Shown here: piece after piece, positions 8,945-18,098 of the stretch
Layout of the letters: each line of letters begins with the position of its first letter
Position numbering within the stretch: the first letter of the stretch is position 1
Origin: Thiosymbion sp942492625
GTDB taxonomy: Bacteria; Pseudomonadota; Gammaproteobacteria; Chromatiales; Chromatiaceae
Direction of reading: 5' to 3'
Length of the DNA stretch: 64,000 nucleotides
Assembly: GCA_942492625.1 (NCBI GenBank)
Contig: CALOFM010000006.1
Location: forward strand, 1 to 64,000
Notes under the pieces: generated by a model
What the model saw: only the letters and a program-made list of their open reading frames with translations
Told to the model about the DNA's origin: nothing
Databases searched by the model: none
Translations under genes and position numbers: made by a program

Positions 8945-9118
8945 ATGTCAATGAACGCCCGCGCCGACATCGGACTCGAAGAGTCGAAGCGCCGCGGCGA
9001 CATCACCGAACGTGCCCGCACTGCCGACATCGGCGAGGGCTTTGATGTGCTTACCGTCAAGCCGCACCTGGTTCGATTCGTGCTCAACAATGTTTGTCTG
9101 GCCGACCCCAATTGCTGA
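8945..9118 (+). CDS. Possible 57-residue ORF
   Basis: Begins ATGTCAATGAACGCC and ends TGA after LADPNC. Third codon positions are strongly G/C, as in real genes here, and the sequence is charged in its first half (ADIGLEESKRRGDITERARTADIGEGF) and ends VRFVLNNVCLADPNC. No clear ribosome site, no recognised family. It might be a relic; nothing else occupies 8881-9147. Confidence 0.25.
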   Translation: MSMNARADIGLEESKRRGDITERARTADIGEGFDVLTVKPHLVRFVLNNVCLADPNC

Positions 9119-9147
9119 GGAAAATCGTTACCGAACCCGGCCCGTCA

Positions 9148-11217
9148 TCAGTCGGCCCTCAGCACCCGCCCCATCTCCTCCGGTTCTTCGACCGGCGCCT
9201 CGCAGCGGGTGCCGACACAGCGGTAGAGGCGGGTCTTCGCCCCGGGCCGCATGGCAGCCAGCGGCTCGGGCAGTCCCTGCAAATCCTCAGGAATCGAAAA
9301 AACCATGCGCCGCGGTGCGTAGTCTCCCCGGGCCGTCTCGGCCCAACGGGCCAGGTCTTCCCGGTCGCCGCGGATGACGATGGTCTCCGGCGGACTCAAG
9401 TGCTCGTCAAGAGCCGCGAGCAGACTGCCGTGGGCGTAAGGTACGCGGCGCATCTGCTCGGAGGCCAGGGCGAGGGTATCCTGTGCGGCACTCAGGTAAC
9501 GGGTCTCGCCCACCAGGTGACCCAGGCGCTGCAGCACACGCGCCGCTATGCCGTTGCCCGCGGGAACGGACTCGTCACTCAGGGACTTGGGCCGATGGAT
9601 GAGGCGCTCGTGGTCGCTGGAGGTGAAGAAGAAGCCGCCCTCTTCCGGGTCCTCGAACCGGGTCAGCAGGATCCCGGCCAGCTCCAGCGCTAAGTCAAGG
9701 TCTTGCGTCCGCCAGCGGGCCTGTAACAGCTCCAGCAAGGCATCGATCAGGTACGCATAGTCGTCCAAGTAGGCGTTGAGGTGGGCCTTGCCGTCCTTGT
9801 AGGTGGCGAGCAGGTGCCCGTCCCGCCACAGAGTGGTGCGGATGAAGTCCATGGCGTGCTGCGCCGACTCCAGGTAATCGGGTCGATTCAGGATCCGCGC
9901 CGCCCGGGCCATGGCCTTGATCATCAGGCCGTTCCAGGCGGTGAGCACTTTCTCGTCGCGGCCGGGTCGGACCCGGCCCTCCCGCACGACGAGCAGCCTC
10001 GCCTTTGCCGCGTGCAGGAGCTTAGCGACCTCTTCCGCGGGCAACTCCAAGTGCTTCGCCACTTTCGAAGGCGTGCGAAATCCGTGCAGGTGCCATTTGC
10101 CTTCGAAATTCGGCGCCCGGTCCAGCCCGTACAAGGCGGCGAAAGGGGCATACTGCCCGGCGGTCAGCAGGCCCCGCACCTCATCGCGGTCCCAGACGTA
10201 GAACTTGCCCTCTTCGCCCTCGCTGTCCGCGTCCAGGGTCGAGTAGTAGCCGCCCTGCGGGGACTGCATCTCCCGCACCACCCAGTCCGCGGTGGCGACG
10301 GCGGCATTCCGGAACAGGGGATCGCCCGTGATCTGCAGCGCATCACAGCACAGGGTAAGCAGAGGGCCGTTGTCGTAGAGCATCTTCTCGAAGTGAGGGA
10401 TCATCCAGTGCCCGTCCACCGAGTAGCGGCAGAAGCCCCCGCCGAGCTGGTCGTTCAGCCCACCGCGAATCATGCGCTCGAGCGTGAAAACGGCCATGTG
10501 CAGGGCCTCACTGTCCGGCTTGTCTGCCGCCTTGGTGGCGGCATAGTGGCGGAGCAGGAGCTCCAGGTCCGTGCAATGCGGGAACTTGGGCGGCTGCCCG
10601 AAGCCGCCGTCTGTGTGGTCGAAGCTGCCGGCGAGCTGGGCACGTGCCTCTCCCAAGAGAGCCAGGTCGGGAATCTCGCCGCCCCCGGCGGGTGCGAGTC
10701 TGGACAGGGCGTCCATCAGGGACCGGTTCTGCTTTCGTATCGCATCTCCTCGCCCTCGGTAAGCTGCTTCAACCTGCTCCAGCAGGCGCCTGAATGCCGG
10801 CAGCCCGTGACGGTCCTCCTTCGGGAAATAGGTGCCTGCGAAGAACGGATGCTGATCGTCCGGGGTGAGGAATGCGGTCAAGGGCCAGCCGCCCGCGCGC
10901 CGGGCCAGGAGCTGGTGCGCGGACTGGTAAATCTTGTCCAGGTCCGGCCGCTCCTCCCGGTCCACCTTGATGTTCACGAACAGGCGGTTCATGACCTCGG
11001 CGGTCCGCGCGTCCTCGAAGGACTCGTGGGCCATCACGTGGCACCAGTGACAGGCGGAATAGCCGATGGAGAGCAGGATGGGCTTGTCCAGGGTCCGAGC
11101 GAGCTCCAGGGCCTCCTCGCCCCAAGTCCACCAATCCACCGGATTGTGGGCGTGTTGCTGCAAGTAGGGGCTGGTGGCGTCGGCGAGGTGGTTGGTCTGC
11201 GGCTGGGAATCCGACAT
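9148..11217 (-). CDS. Thioredoxin-domain protein of the DUF255 (YyaL/SPATA20) family
   Basis: A 689-residue cytoplasmic protein. The N-terminal thioredoxin-fold domain (about 5-165) has the diagnostic segments SPYLQQHAHNPVDWW and GYSACHWCHVMAHESFED, with the CxxC at residues 56 and 59. The rest is an (alpha/alpha)6-barrel like those of cellobiose epimerases: GGFGQPPKFPH, GGFCRYSVDGHWMIPHFEKMLYDN, and ADSEGEEGKFYVWDRDEV. Length and order match the family. The biochemical role is not established; redox or sugar-related activity has been proposed for relatives. It stands alone, divergent from the small membrane protein gene at 11359. Confidence 0.93.
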   Translation of the reverse strand: MSDSQPQTNHLADATSPYLQQHAHNPVDWWTWGEEALELARTLDKPILLSIGYSACHWCHVMAHESFEDARTAEVMNRLFVNIKVDREERPDLDKIYQSAHQLLARRAGGWPLTAFLTPDDQHPFFAGTYFPKEDRHGLPAFRRLLEQVEAAYRGRGDAIRKQNRSLMDALSRLAPAGGGEIPDLALLGEARAQLAGSFDHTDGGFGQPPKFPHCTDLELLLRHYAATKAADKPDSEALHMAVFTLERMIRGGLNDQLGGGFCRYSVDGHWMIPHFEKMLYDNGPLLTLCCDALQITGDPLFRNAAVATADWVVREMQSPQGGYYSTLDADSEGEEGKFYVWDRDEVRGLLTAGQYAPFAALYGLDRAPNFEGKWHLHGFRTPSKVAKHLELPAEEVAKLLHAAKARLLVVREGRVRPGRDEKVLTAWNGLMIKAMARAARILNRPDYLESAQHAMDFIRTTLWRDGHLLATYKDGKAHLNAYLDDYAYLIDALLELLQARWRTQDLDLALELAGILLTRFEDPEEGGFFFTSSDHERLIHRPKSLSDESVPAGNGIAARVLQRLGHLVGETRYLSAAQDTLALASEQMRRVPYAHGSLLAALDEHLSPPETIVIRGDREDLARWAETARGDYAPRRMVFSIPEDLQGLPEPLAAMRPGAKTRLYRCVGTRCEAPVEEPEEMGRVLRAD

Positions 11218-11358
11218 GTCCGGGTGTCCTGTCTTGGTGTATCGGTGGGAAATGGGTGCACAGGCACTTGGTTTCCATGGAGCACCACGACGGTGAAATG
11301 TGCGAAGCTTCCGTGACTACGGCTTATTCACCAGGTTCTGACCAAAGGCATCGCTATA

Positions 11359-11787
11359 ATGATCGGCTGGAAGCGCGCGATCTTTCCTTCCGAGCCGCGC
11401 TATTTGCCCGGCAACCGCTGGCTAAACGTGGTCCTTCGCACCCTGCATTTGGTGGGGATCGCCGGGATTGGGGGCGGCTATTTTTACGCCAGTCTGAACG
11501 ATACTTGGCGCGTCTACCAGGACCTGTGCATTATCAGCGGTACACTGCTGGCGCTCTTGTTCATCTACTCCAACGGCATCTGGCTCCTGCAGATGCGCGG
11601 GCTGGTGATCCTGTTTAAGGTCGGGCTCTTCTACGCCATTGCCCTGTGGCCCAACCTGGCCATCCCCATCCTGATCCTGATCCTGGTCCTTTCCGGCTGG
11701 ATCGCCCACGCCCCTGCCAAGGTTCGCTACTACTCGCCTTTCTACCGGCGCCGCATCGAGAGCCTGCCTTTACAGGGAAGGGATTAG
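11359..11787 (+). CDS. Small integral membrane protein, unknown function
   Basis: 142 residues with about four membrane helices: VVLRTLHLVGIAGIGGGYFY, DLCIISGTLLALLFIYSNG, MRGLVILFKVGLFYAIALW, and LAIPILILILVLSGWIAH. Both ends are basic, the C-terminus being YRRRIESLPLQGRD. A purine-rich AAAGG lies nine bases before the ATG. The gene is flanked by the divergent DUF255 gene and the convergent Sel1 gene, so it is probably transcribed alone. Proteins of this pattern are common as hypotheticals in gammaproteobacteria; I cannot assign a role. Confidence 0.75.
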   Translation: MIGWKRAIFPSEPRYLPGNRWLNVVLRTLHLVGIAGIGGGYFYASLNDTWRVYQDLCIISGTLLALLFIYSNGIWLLQMRGLVILFKVGLFYAIALWPNLAIPILILILVLSGWIAHAPAKVRYYSPFYRRRIESLPLQGRD

Positions 11788-11834
11788 ACGGTAACTAGGA
11801 GCCTGTCTGACTTACAACTGCTTTACTGCCGGGT

Positions 11835-12257
11835 TTAGGATCTACGCTCGTCGAACCCGGCCATGCGGTACCACCTGTTGGCCTCATCCAGGTCCTTTTC
11901 CACGCCCCGGCCCTCCTCGTACATCATAGCCAGGGTCGTTTGAGAGCCGGCAAGGCCCTGCTCCGCGGCCTTCCTGAACCAACGCACCGCCTGTTCCGGA
12001 TCCTTGTCGGTGCACTCGCCCTCCATGTACATGAAGCCCAGGCCGTGCTGGGCGACGTCTATGCCCGCCTCGGCGGCAGCCTTCATGTACTCGAACGCCA
12101 GCTCGTGATTCTCGTGCATGCCCAGTCCGTTCTGGGCCATGATGGCCATGCGGTACTGGGCCTGTGGGTTACCGCCGTCCGCCAAGGGGGAGAGCAGTCC
12201 GGCGGCGCGGGCGAAGTGTCTGGACTCGAAGGCGGCGATGCCGCTGCCAAGCTCCAT
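11835..12257 (-). CDS. Sel1-repeat protein
   Basis: 140 residues built almost wholly of three to four Sel1-like (SLR) units, a TPR variant. Units seen are NPQAQYRMAIMAQNGLGMHEN, IDVAQHGLGFMYMEGECTDKD with AVRWFRKAAEQG, and AGSQTTLAMMYEEGRGVEKD with ANRWYRMAG. No signal peptide is visible, so it is probably cytoplasmic. Such short SLR proteins usually act as protein-binding scaffolds. Convergent with the membrane protein gene to its left; about 100 bases separate it from the monophosphatase gene. Confidence 0.82.
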   Translation of the reverse strand: MELGSGIAAFESRHFARAAGLLSPLADGGNPQAQYRMAIMAQNGLGMHENHELAFEYMKAAAEAGIDVAQHGLGFMYMEGECTDKDPEQAVRWFRKAAEQGLAGSQTTLAMMYEEGRGVEKDLDEANRWYRMAGFDERRS

Positions 12258-12363
12258 GTCGAAATTCGGTAAGTTCTTCGTTCATCTGGGATTGGCTCGT
12301 TCTGTCGCATGGAAGCCGAGAGCTAACCCCGGCGCATCGGACTTGAGGGCCGAAGGAGCGAAT

Positions 12364-13170
12364 TCAAGCGCGCGGCAACTCCAACCAACCGAGCCAGCGT
12401 CCGAACAGTACCTGGTTCGCCGCCGCGACGGCCATGCGCGGCTCCAGCGACAGCACTTCGGGTGGCCTCAACCCGCCCGGTGCGAAGAGGCTGGACACAA
12501 CGCCCGCTTCAGTAGCGATCAGGCGGCCGGCCGCGTAGTCCCACAGCTTCTGTCCCCCGTGCAGATAAAGCTGAAAGCGCCCGGCGGCGAGCCAGCACCA
12601 GTCCAGCGCGACGGATCCCAAGTTCCGTTGGGAGCGGAACGGGGATTCGCCCCCCATGCGCGGCAAATCCCGCCGGGACAGACGCTTGAGATCCACCATC
12701 GCCAGACAATCTGCAAGCTCTGTGCGTTCAGAGGACAGGCGAAGGGGCTCGCCGTCGAGAAAGGCACCGCCACCGCGCTCGGCGCAAAAACACTCGCCGT
12801 GCACCGGGTCGACGATGCATCCCAGGATCGGCTCGCCGCCCCGCAGCAGGGCGAGAGAGATGCAGAAATAGGGGAAGCCATAGGCGAAGTTGCTGGTGCC
12901 GTCCAGGGGATCCAGGCACCAGACGCCCGTCTCTGCGTCTCCGAGCAGACGTTGCTGCTCCTGAACGCTCATCTCCTCTCCCAGGACCGAAAGCTCCGGA
13001 TAGGCGCGGCGCAGCTCCACGCCGACCAACCGTTGCACCGCAAAGTCCGCCTCCGTGACCAGGCTGCCGTCGGCCTTGGAGCGGGCGTCGGCGTGTCGGA
13101 AACGCGGCATGATCTCCGCCTCGGCCGCGGAGCGAAGCAGGGTGCAGAGTCGGTCCAGCTCAGGAGTCAT
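12364..13170 (-). CDS. Inositol monophosphatase family protein
   Basis: 268 residues of the Mg2+/Li+-sensitive phosphatase fold. The two metal-binding signatures are present: GEEMS near residue 69 and DPLDGTSNF near residue 86 (canonical W-DPLDGT-N-F), and the C-terminal WDYAAGRLIATEAGG-like segment (WDYAAGRLIATEAGV). A catalytic-competent enzyme is expected. Substrate cannot be fixed: myo-inositol-1-phosphate, histidinol phosphate and 3'-phosphoadenosine 5'-phosphate enzymes share these motifs. It runs divergently from the Slt gene at 13360. Confidence 0.88.
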   Translation of the reverse strand: MTPELDRLCTLLRSAAEAEIMPRFRHADARSKADGSLVTEADFAVQRLVGVELRRAYPELSVLGEEMSVQEQQRLLGDAETGVWCLDPLDGTSNFAYGFPYFCISLALLRGGEPILGCIVDPVHGECFCAERGGGAFLDGEPLRLSSERTELADCLAMVDLKRLSRRDLPRMGGESPFRSQRNLGSVALDWCWLAAGRFQLYLHGGQKLWDYAAGRLIATEAGVVSSLFAPGGLRPPEVLSLEPRMAVAAANQVLFGRWLGWLELPRA

Positions 13171-13359
13171 AGGTACATCTCGATGTCGGGAACAGCGACA
13201 GCATAATAGCCACTTCCGGACTCCAAATCAGGCCGAAAGAACCTGGAGCCTGTCCGGCTTGCGCATTCGCAGCGAGGGAGCGCGGGGCCGAGGCTTGTGG
13301 CGGTGGGAGTGGACGTCTAACATCAATGTTGTCTCCTCCGATCGCACGAGCCGGCAATC

Positions 13360-15324
13360 GTGAAGCTCCCGACACTTCTCTTGCTTTTCTTGGTATCCGT
13401 CCCATCCGACGGGACTCCGATCGCCTCCGACGACCGCGAAGCCTTCCTGGCCGCGGAGGCGGCCCTCGAACGTGGCGATTCGGAAGTCTTCGAGGCCTTC
13501 GTGGAGGAACTGAAGGACTACCCCCTCTATCCCTACCTTCGCTACCGTCAGCTCTCGCGCCGCCTGGCAAGCGCCGCCCCGGACGAAATCGCAGACTTCC
13601 TGAGCGACTACGCGGACACGCGGCAGGCCGACTTTCTGCGCCGCGCCTGGCTCAAACGGTTGGCTGAACAGGGGCGGTGGGAGGAGTATGTCCGCTTCTA
13701 CGTCCCCGGCGACTCGATCGTGCGCCGCTGCCACTACCTGCGTGGACTGATGTTGAGCGGACGCCGGGACGAAGCCCTCGGCCAAGCGGAATCCCTGTGG
13801 CTTCGGGGCGAGTCCTTGCCGAACGCCTGTGACCCCCTGCTGGAGGCATGGAAACAGGCCGGAGGGCTGACCACCGACCTGGTGTGGCAACGCATCGTCC
13901 TGGCCATGGACGCAGGCGAGATCAAGCTTGCGAGCTTCCTGGGCAAGTCCCTCCCCGCGGCTGACCGTGCCTGGCTGGAGCTTTGGCTCTCCGTTGATCG
14001 AAACCCGCGGCTGGTCTTGGAAGAAGGCAGGCTCAAAGGGCCCCATGCCCAGCAGACGCGTATCCTGGCATACGGAATCGCCCGCATGGCGCGCAAGGCG
14101 CCGAGTCAGGCGGCCGATGCCTGGGACAGGATCGCAAGCCAGCACAGTTTTCCGGCAGTGCACGCCCAGCCGGCCAATGCGGCTGTCGGCTTCGCCCTCG
14201 TCGGACAGGGCGAGCGCCGGGGCTTGAGCTACCTCGACCGCATTCCCGCCCGCGAGGATAACTTCGACCTGCAGGAGCGGCGCTTGCGCACCGCCCTCGA
14301 GCTTGGATACTGGGATGGCGTCGCGGACTGGATCCAGGCCATGCCGCGCGGAAAACGCAAGTGTGAGCACTGGCTCTACTGGCAGGCCCGCGCCGAGGAG
14401 GTCCGCGGCGACCATGAGAAGGCGCAGGCCCTGTTCGCCGCCGCGGCCGGCGAGCGCAGCCTGTGGGGGTTCCTGGCGGCGGAGCGCGCCGGACTCCCTT
14501 ACAAGCTCGGTGACGAGCGGGCGCCCGCGGACCCGGATTCGCTGGCGCGCATCGAGCAGAGCGCGGCCGCCGCCCGCATCCGTGAGCTCGAAGCCTTGGA
14601 CCGCGGGCTCGAGGCGCGCCGGGAGTGGCACCGGTTGACAAGGGACATGGAAAGCGAGGATCTGATAGCCGCGGCTGTGGTCGCACAAAGACGCGGATGG
14701 GCGAACCAGGCCATCTTCACCCTGGCGAAAAGTGGATACTGGAACGACCTCGAGCTGCGCTTTCCCTTGCTGAATAAGGACTTGGTCCTGGAGCAGGCCG
14801 GCGCCACCGGCCTGGACGAGGCGTGGATCTACGCAATCCTACGCCAGGAGAGCGCCTTCAATCCGCAGGCGCTCTCACACGCCGGGGCGAGGGGCTTGAT
14901 GCAACTCATGCCGGCCACCGCACGCGAGATCGCGCGCTCTGTAGGACTCCCGCGCCCATCGCAAGACGACCTCTACGGTCCGGATCTGAACATCACCTTG
15001 GGCAGCAACTACCTGTTGAAGATGAAGAGGCGTTACGCAGGTAATACCGTGCTGGCCACCGCAGCCTACAACGCGGGCCCCGGCAATGTGGACCGCTGGT
15101 TGCCCGAACAACCGTACAGCGCCGACATCTGGGTCGCAACCATTCCCTTCAACGAGACCCGCGGCTACGTTCGGCGCGTGCTCGCTTATCGTCTGATCTA
15201 CGACTATCGGCTCGGCAAACCGATCAAGCCCTTGCATAGCCTGATGTGGCCCGTGCGCAAAAAGCTGCCGTCGGAGAGGGGCCAGGAAATGGGAGACAGG
15301 GGCAAGGCGGAAGTGAGAAGCTGA
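13360..15324 (+). CDS. slt: Soluble lytic murein transglycosylase (Slt family)
   Basis: Cleaves the MurNAc-GlcNAc bond of peptidoglycan to give anhydromuropeptides in the periplasm. The 654-residue protein starts at GTG 13360 with a signal peptide (MKLPTLLLLFLVSVPSDG). A long alpha-superhelical U/L domain follows (AEQGRWEEYVRFYVPGD, WQARAEEVRGDHEKAQALFA), then the C-terminal SLT domain: RQESAFNP with catalytic Glu near residue 497, AGARGLMQLMPATA, AAYNAGPGNVDRWL, and IPFNETRGYVRRVLA. Length matches E. coli Slt70 (645 residues). It is followed after 60 bases by the convergent cyclase-like gene. Confidence 0.94.
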   Translation: MKLPTLLLLFLVSVPSDGTPIASDDREAFLAAEAALERGDSEVFEAFVEELKDYPLYPYLRYRQLSRRLASAAPDEIADFLSDYADTRQADFLRRAWLKRLAEQGRWEEYVRFYVPGDSIVRRCHYLRGLMLSGRRDEALGQAESLWLRGESLPNACDPLLEAWKQAGGLTTDLVWQRIVLAMDAGEIKLASFLGKSLPAADRAWLELWLSVDRNPRLVLEEGRLKGPHAQQTRILAYGIARMARKAPSQAADAWDRIASQHSFPAVHAQPANAAVGFALVGQGERRGLSYLDRIPAREDNFDLQERRLRTALELGYWDGVADWIQAMPRGKRKCEHWLYWQARAEEVRGDHEKAQALFAAAAGERSLWGFLAAERAGLPYKLGDERAPADPDSLARIEQSAAAARIRELEALDRGLEARREWHRLTRDMESEDLIAAAVVAQRRGWANQAIFTLAKSGYWNDLELRFPLLNKDLVLEQAGATGLDEAWIYAILRQESAFNPQALSHAGARGLMQLMPATAREIARSVGLPRPSQDDLYGPDLNITLGSNYLLKMKRRYAGNTVLATAAYNAGPGNVDRWLPEQPYSADIWVATIPFNETRGYVRRVLAYRLIYDYRLGKPIKPLHSLMWPVRKKLPSERGQEMGDRGKAEVRS

Positions 15325-15386
15325 CACCGGGCCCCCCGGAGTGAACCCCTAGGCCCCCGTCCTATTCGCTGTCTCCTTTCCCACCG

Positions 15387-17813
15387 CTACCCCCGACCGC
15401 GCAAGGTCAGGCTCTCGTCCTCTTCTGCCAGCTTGCGCACCCGAGAGCAAAGGACCTCGTCGACGATCAGCTCGAAGAAGTGCCTGCTCTCAGGATCGAC
15501 GCCTCCCAATGCCTGACCGTCCCATTCCCGTACCGGCGCATAGCGCAGCACCAGCCAGTTCTCGCGACCTGAAAGGTCGGAAAACTTGCCGGCAAAGAAC
15601 AGGCTCTGCACCATTTCGTCTTCCGGCAGGCGGATTTGGTTTAGACGGATCTCCCTCTGCAGCTTGAGGAATGCGGCCTGTTCGAGCTTCACCCCGTTTA
15701 CGTTGTATCCGAGAATGGCGTCGCTCGAAATGGAATCGCCCCCGTTTCTCCGGTCTTTTACAACCGATATGCGAAAGGCCTGGCTCTCGGGCCCGAAGCG
15801 CGCCGAACGCAGCGCGGCGGCGCAGGCGGAAAGCCGATCCGCCCGGTTGATCGCCCCTGAGATCATGATCCTGTGCCCCTCGTCATAGAGGAAATTGGGC
15901 TCCTTGGCAGAAAAGCTGATTCCCAAGCCCAACTCGAGCTCCGGCAACCCGTGCTTGCGGTTGATGACATTCTGCAATGCAACGACCTGCAGAATCTTGC
16001 GCGCCACGGCGCAGGCGCGGGCGACCGCCATCCCCACACGCTCCCCTTCGTGCTCGAACAACCCGAGGATAACGGCATCACCTTCCACAAACAGCTTCTC
16101 GGCACCGAGCTCGGGCAAGAGTCTGTTTACCGGCCCGAAGAAGTTCAGTCCGAAATGGGAGGCGGGATTCAGCCCTTTCGCACGAAGGCGCTCCGTGATG
16201 CGCGTGGAGCCGCGCACATCCGCCTTGATCACCGCATGGGCTTGAATCCGACGTTTGGCCGAACGCTGCTCTTCACCGCAGGAAAATGCATAAAGGCTGG
16301 AATTCGCCCGGGACAGCTTGACATCCCGGGGGTCTTCGAGCAAACGAATCAAGTCCATCGCTTCGTATGTCTTATAGGCCAATTTGAGGTCCCGCCGTAG
16401 CACCAGGAAATCCGTCAAGTAGCGGCGCAGGAACCTGGCCCGCTCTCCTCTCTCGAGACGTTTCACAAGAGTGGCGGCACTGTCGAGCACGCGGACGACG
16501 GCCGCCGGATCGAGGCCCAACTGCAGAAGCTCCAGACGCTGTGCGACGCGGCGGCGCGGAAGTCGCCCCTCCACGAAATCCAGAACAAGTGAGAGGGGAA
16601 CGGGACGTCCAAGCTGTTTCGCCATAGTAGGCAGCCAGTAAAGCAGGACGATCCGCGCCCCCAAGCCGTTCAGCTCCAAACAGAGAAACAGCTCGTCGAC
16701 GATGGCAGTCTGGAAGTCCCGCCAGCCGGCCTGATCCCAGGTCGGGACATACCCTGTCGCCGACTCATTGATGCCGGAGAAACGGGAATCGCCAAACTCC
16801 GATTCGCGCGCCGGTGCGAATCCGGCGTCGCGGGAATCCGCCGTATCGGGAACGGAGGCGAAAAACAGACTCAGGTTTCGCGGCTCATCCAACCAGGTGC
16901 TGCGGCCAGTTTTGTATTCCTCCTCCGGAACGAAGCGGCTGAGCAACATCTCGGTCCCGAGGAATCCCTTCAGCTGTCCCTGGTCCCGGCGCTCGCGAAA
17001 CAGATTACCGGCGACAGAGTCCTCTGGAGCGCGGTGCCCCGGCAGACGGGTCCAAGCGGGAAGGTAATGTTGAAAAACCGTACTTACGCACTGGTTGGTA
17101 TGGAACATCCAATCAGTGTCGCCACCCTCCGCCAACTTGGCGATTGGGTAATCCGAAGCAAGATCCTTTACCTCACTAAGACCCGGAACCTGTAGAACCC
17201 TATTGAAAAACGCCCTCCGGGGGAACGGCCAAGCGTCTCCAACAATGGATGCGCGCATATTCTTCAGGTAGTCACCCTCCAGCCTTTTGACCTGGAGAAA
17301 CAGGAAGTGCAGTACGCGACGCTTGAGGGCATGCTCGTCCCGGGTCAATGCGAACAACTGCTCGTGCGTCTCAAGATCGCGCCCGGATGCCCGCGCATCT
17401 TCCTGATTTGCCGAACCTTTGAGCTCTTCGGTGAGTTCGCCTTTCTCCTGGGAGACGACCTGGAGCAGGCACTTGAGGAGTGAAATCTGAAGCAGAGCGA
17501 GGCGGTCGACCGAGACGCTCGCCTCAGTTTGCTCCGAAATGGACTCGAACATCTCAACGTAGCTCTCACGGAGAGATTTCAGGTCTTGGGTGCCGACAGG
17601 CTGCGGCGGCGCTTGCCGACGCTGTGTCCGGATGTCCTCCATGATCAACTTGCGCACCGTTTCGCGCAGCCGGTCACGCAGACGGGGACTCAAACAGACG
17701 TCGATGTGCGCATTGTCGATGCCCCTTCCGTAACGCTCCAGAGATATATCCCAGGAAAAAACCTTTGCAAAGGGGGCAACAAACTCTGCGAGCGTAGGTC
17801 GCCAGTGGGTCAA
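15387..17813 (-). CDS. Large protein with a C-terminal class III nucleotide cyclase domain
   Basis: 808 residues. The C-terminal third (about 520-700) is an adenylyl/guanylyl cyclase homology domain: KADVRGSTRITERL with metal-ligand Asp near residue 532, KLFVEGDAVILGLF with the second Asp near 579, and SGAINRADRLSACA, which keeps the Asn-x3-Arg transition-state pair. All key residues appear present, so it may be catalytic. The first ~500 residues are helical, charged and contain no signal or membrane segment; I do not recognise their fold. It is likely a cytoplasmic cyclase with an unknown sensory or scaffold domain. Whether it makes cAMP or cGMP cannot be read here. A single gene, with convergent slt downstream. 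Confidence 0.78.
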   Translation of the reverse strand: MTHWRPTLAEFVAPFAKVFSWDISLERYGRGIDNAHIDVCLSPRLRDRLRETVRKLIMEDIRTQRRQAPPQPVGTQDLKSLRESYVEMFESISEQTEASVSVDRLALLQISLLKCLLQVVSQEKGELTEELKGSANQEDARASGRDLETHEQLFALTRDEHALKRRVLHFLFLQVKRLEGDYLKNMRASIVGDAWPFPRRAFFNRVLQVPGLSEVKDLASDYPIAKLAEGGDTDWMFHTNQCVSTVFQHYLPAWTRLPGHRAPEDSVAGNLFRERRDQGQLKGFLGTEMLLSRFVPEEEYKTGRSTWLDEPRNLSLFFASVPDTADSRDAGFAPARESEFGDSRFSGINESATGYVPTWDQAGWRDFQTAIVDELFLCLELNGLGARIVLLYWLPTMAKQLGRPVPLSLVLDFVEGRLPRRRVAQRLELLQLGLDPAAVVRVLDSAATLVKRLERGERARFLRRYLTDFLVLRRDLKLAYKTYEAMDLIRLLEDPRDVKLSRANSSLYAFSCGEEQRSAKRRIQAHAVIKADVRGSTRITERLRAKGLNPASHFGLNFFGPVNRLLPELGAEKLFVEGDAVILGLFEHEGERVGMAVARACAVARKILQVVALQNVINRKHGLPELELGLGISFSAKEPNFLYDEGHRIMISGAINRADRLSACAAALRSARFGPESQAFRISVVKDRRNGGDSISSDAILGYNVNGVKLEQAAFLKLQREIRLNQIRLPEDEMVQSLFFAGKFSDLSGRENWLVLRYAPVREWDGQALGGVDPESRHFFELIVDEVLCSRVRKLAEEDESLTLRGRG

Positions 17814-17876
17814 AGAGCGTCCTCGTCCAAGAAATTCTTACGATAGTCTATCCGAAGGCCGCCAGCCGAGTACCGG

Positions 17877-17890
17877 GGTTTTTAAAAACC
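17877..17890. promoter_or_regulatory. Perfect 14-bp palindrome upstream of the cyclase-like gene
   Basis: GGTTTTTAAAAACC is self-complementary and lies ~64 bases before the start at 17813. It could be an operator or simply an AT-rich promoter element. Apart from this, 17814-18098 shows nothing I can support. Confidence 0.3.
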
Positions 17891-18098
17891 TCGAAACGGC
17901 AGTTGACCGCTTCGTGCCGCGATCGACCGCTCGACCCTCCGCGAAAAAGCGATGCTTTCGAGCATCACCTGCTTGTTGCGGCCGCTACGCCACCCGGGAG
18001 ACGTCCATCCGCCGCGTCTAGGTTAAACTAGATGCCCCGGATTTCATGCCGCTGCCCTGTTAATCGGCAACGGAAAAGAGCTCGCAACCGAAATTCTC

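Noticed and set aside
9781..11316. 511-codon frame on the + strand opposite the DUF255 gene
   Set aside because: Length is due to GC-rich codons on the opposite strand; composition is Gly/Val/Gln-rich without any recognisable domain.
13228..14688. 486-codon frame opposite slt
   Set aside because: Antisense shadow of the transglycosylase; no start signal and no domain.
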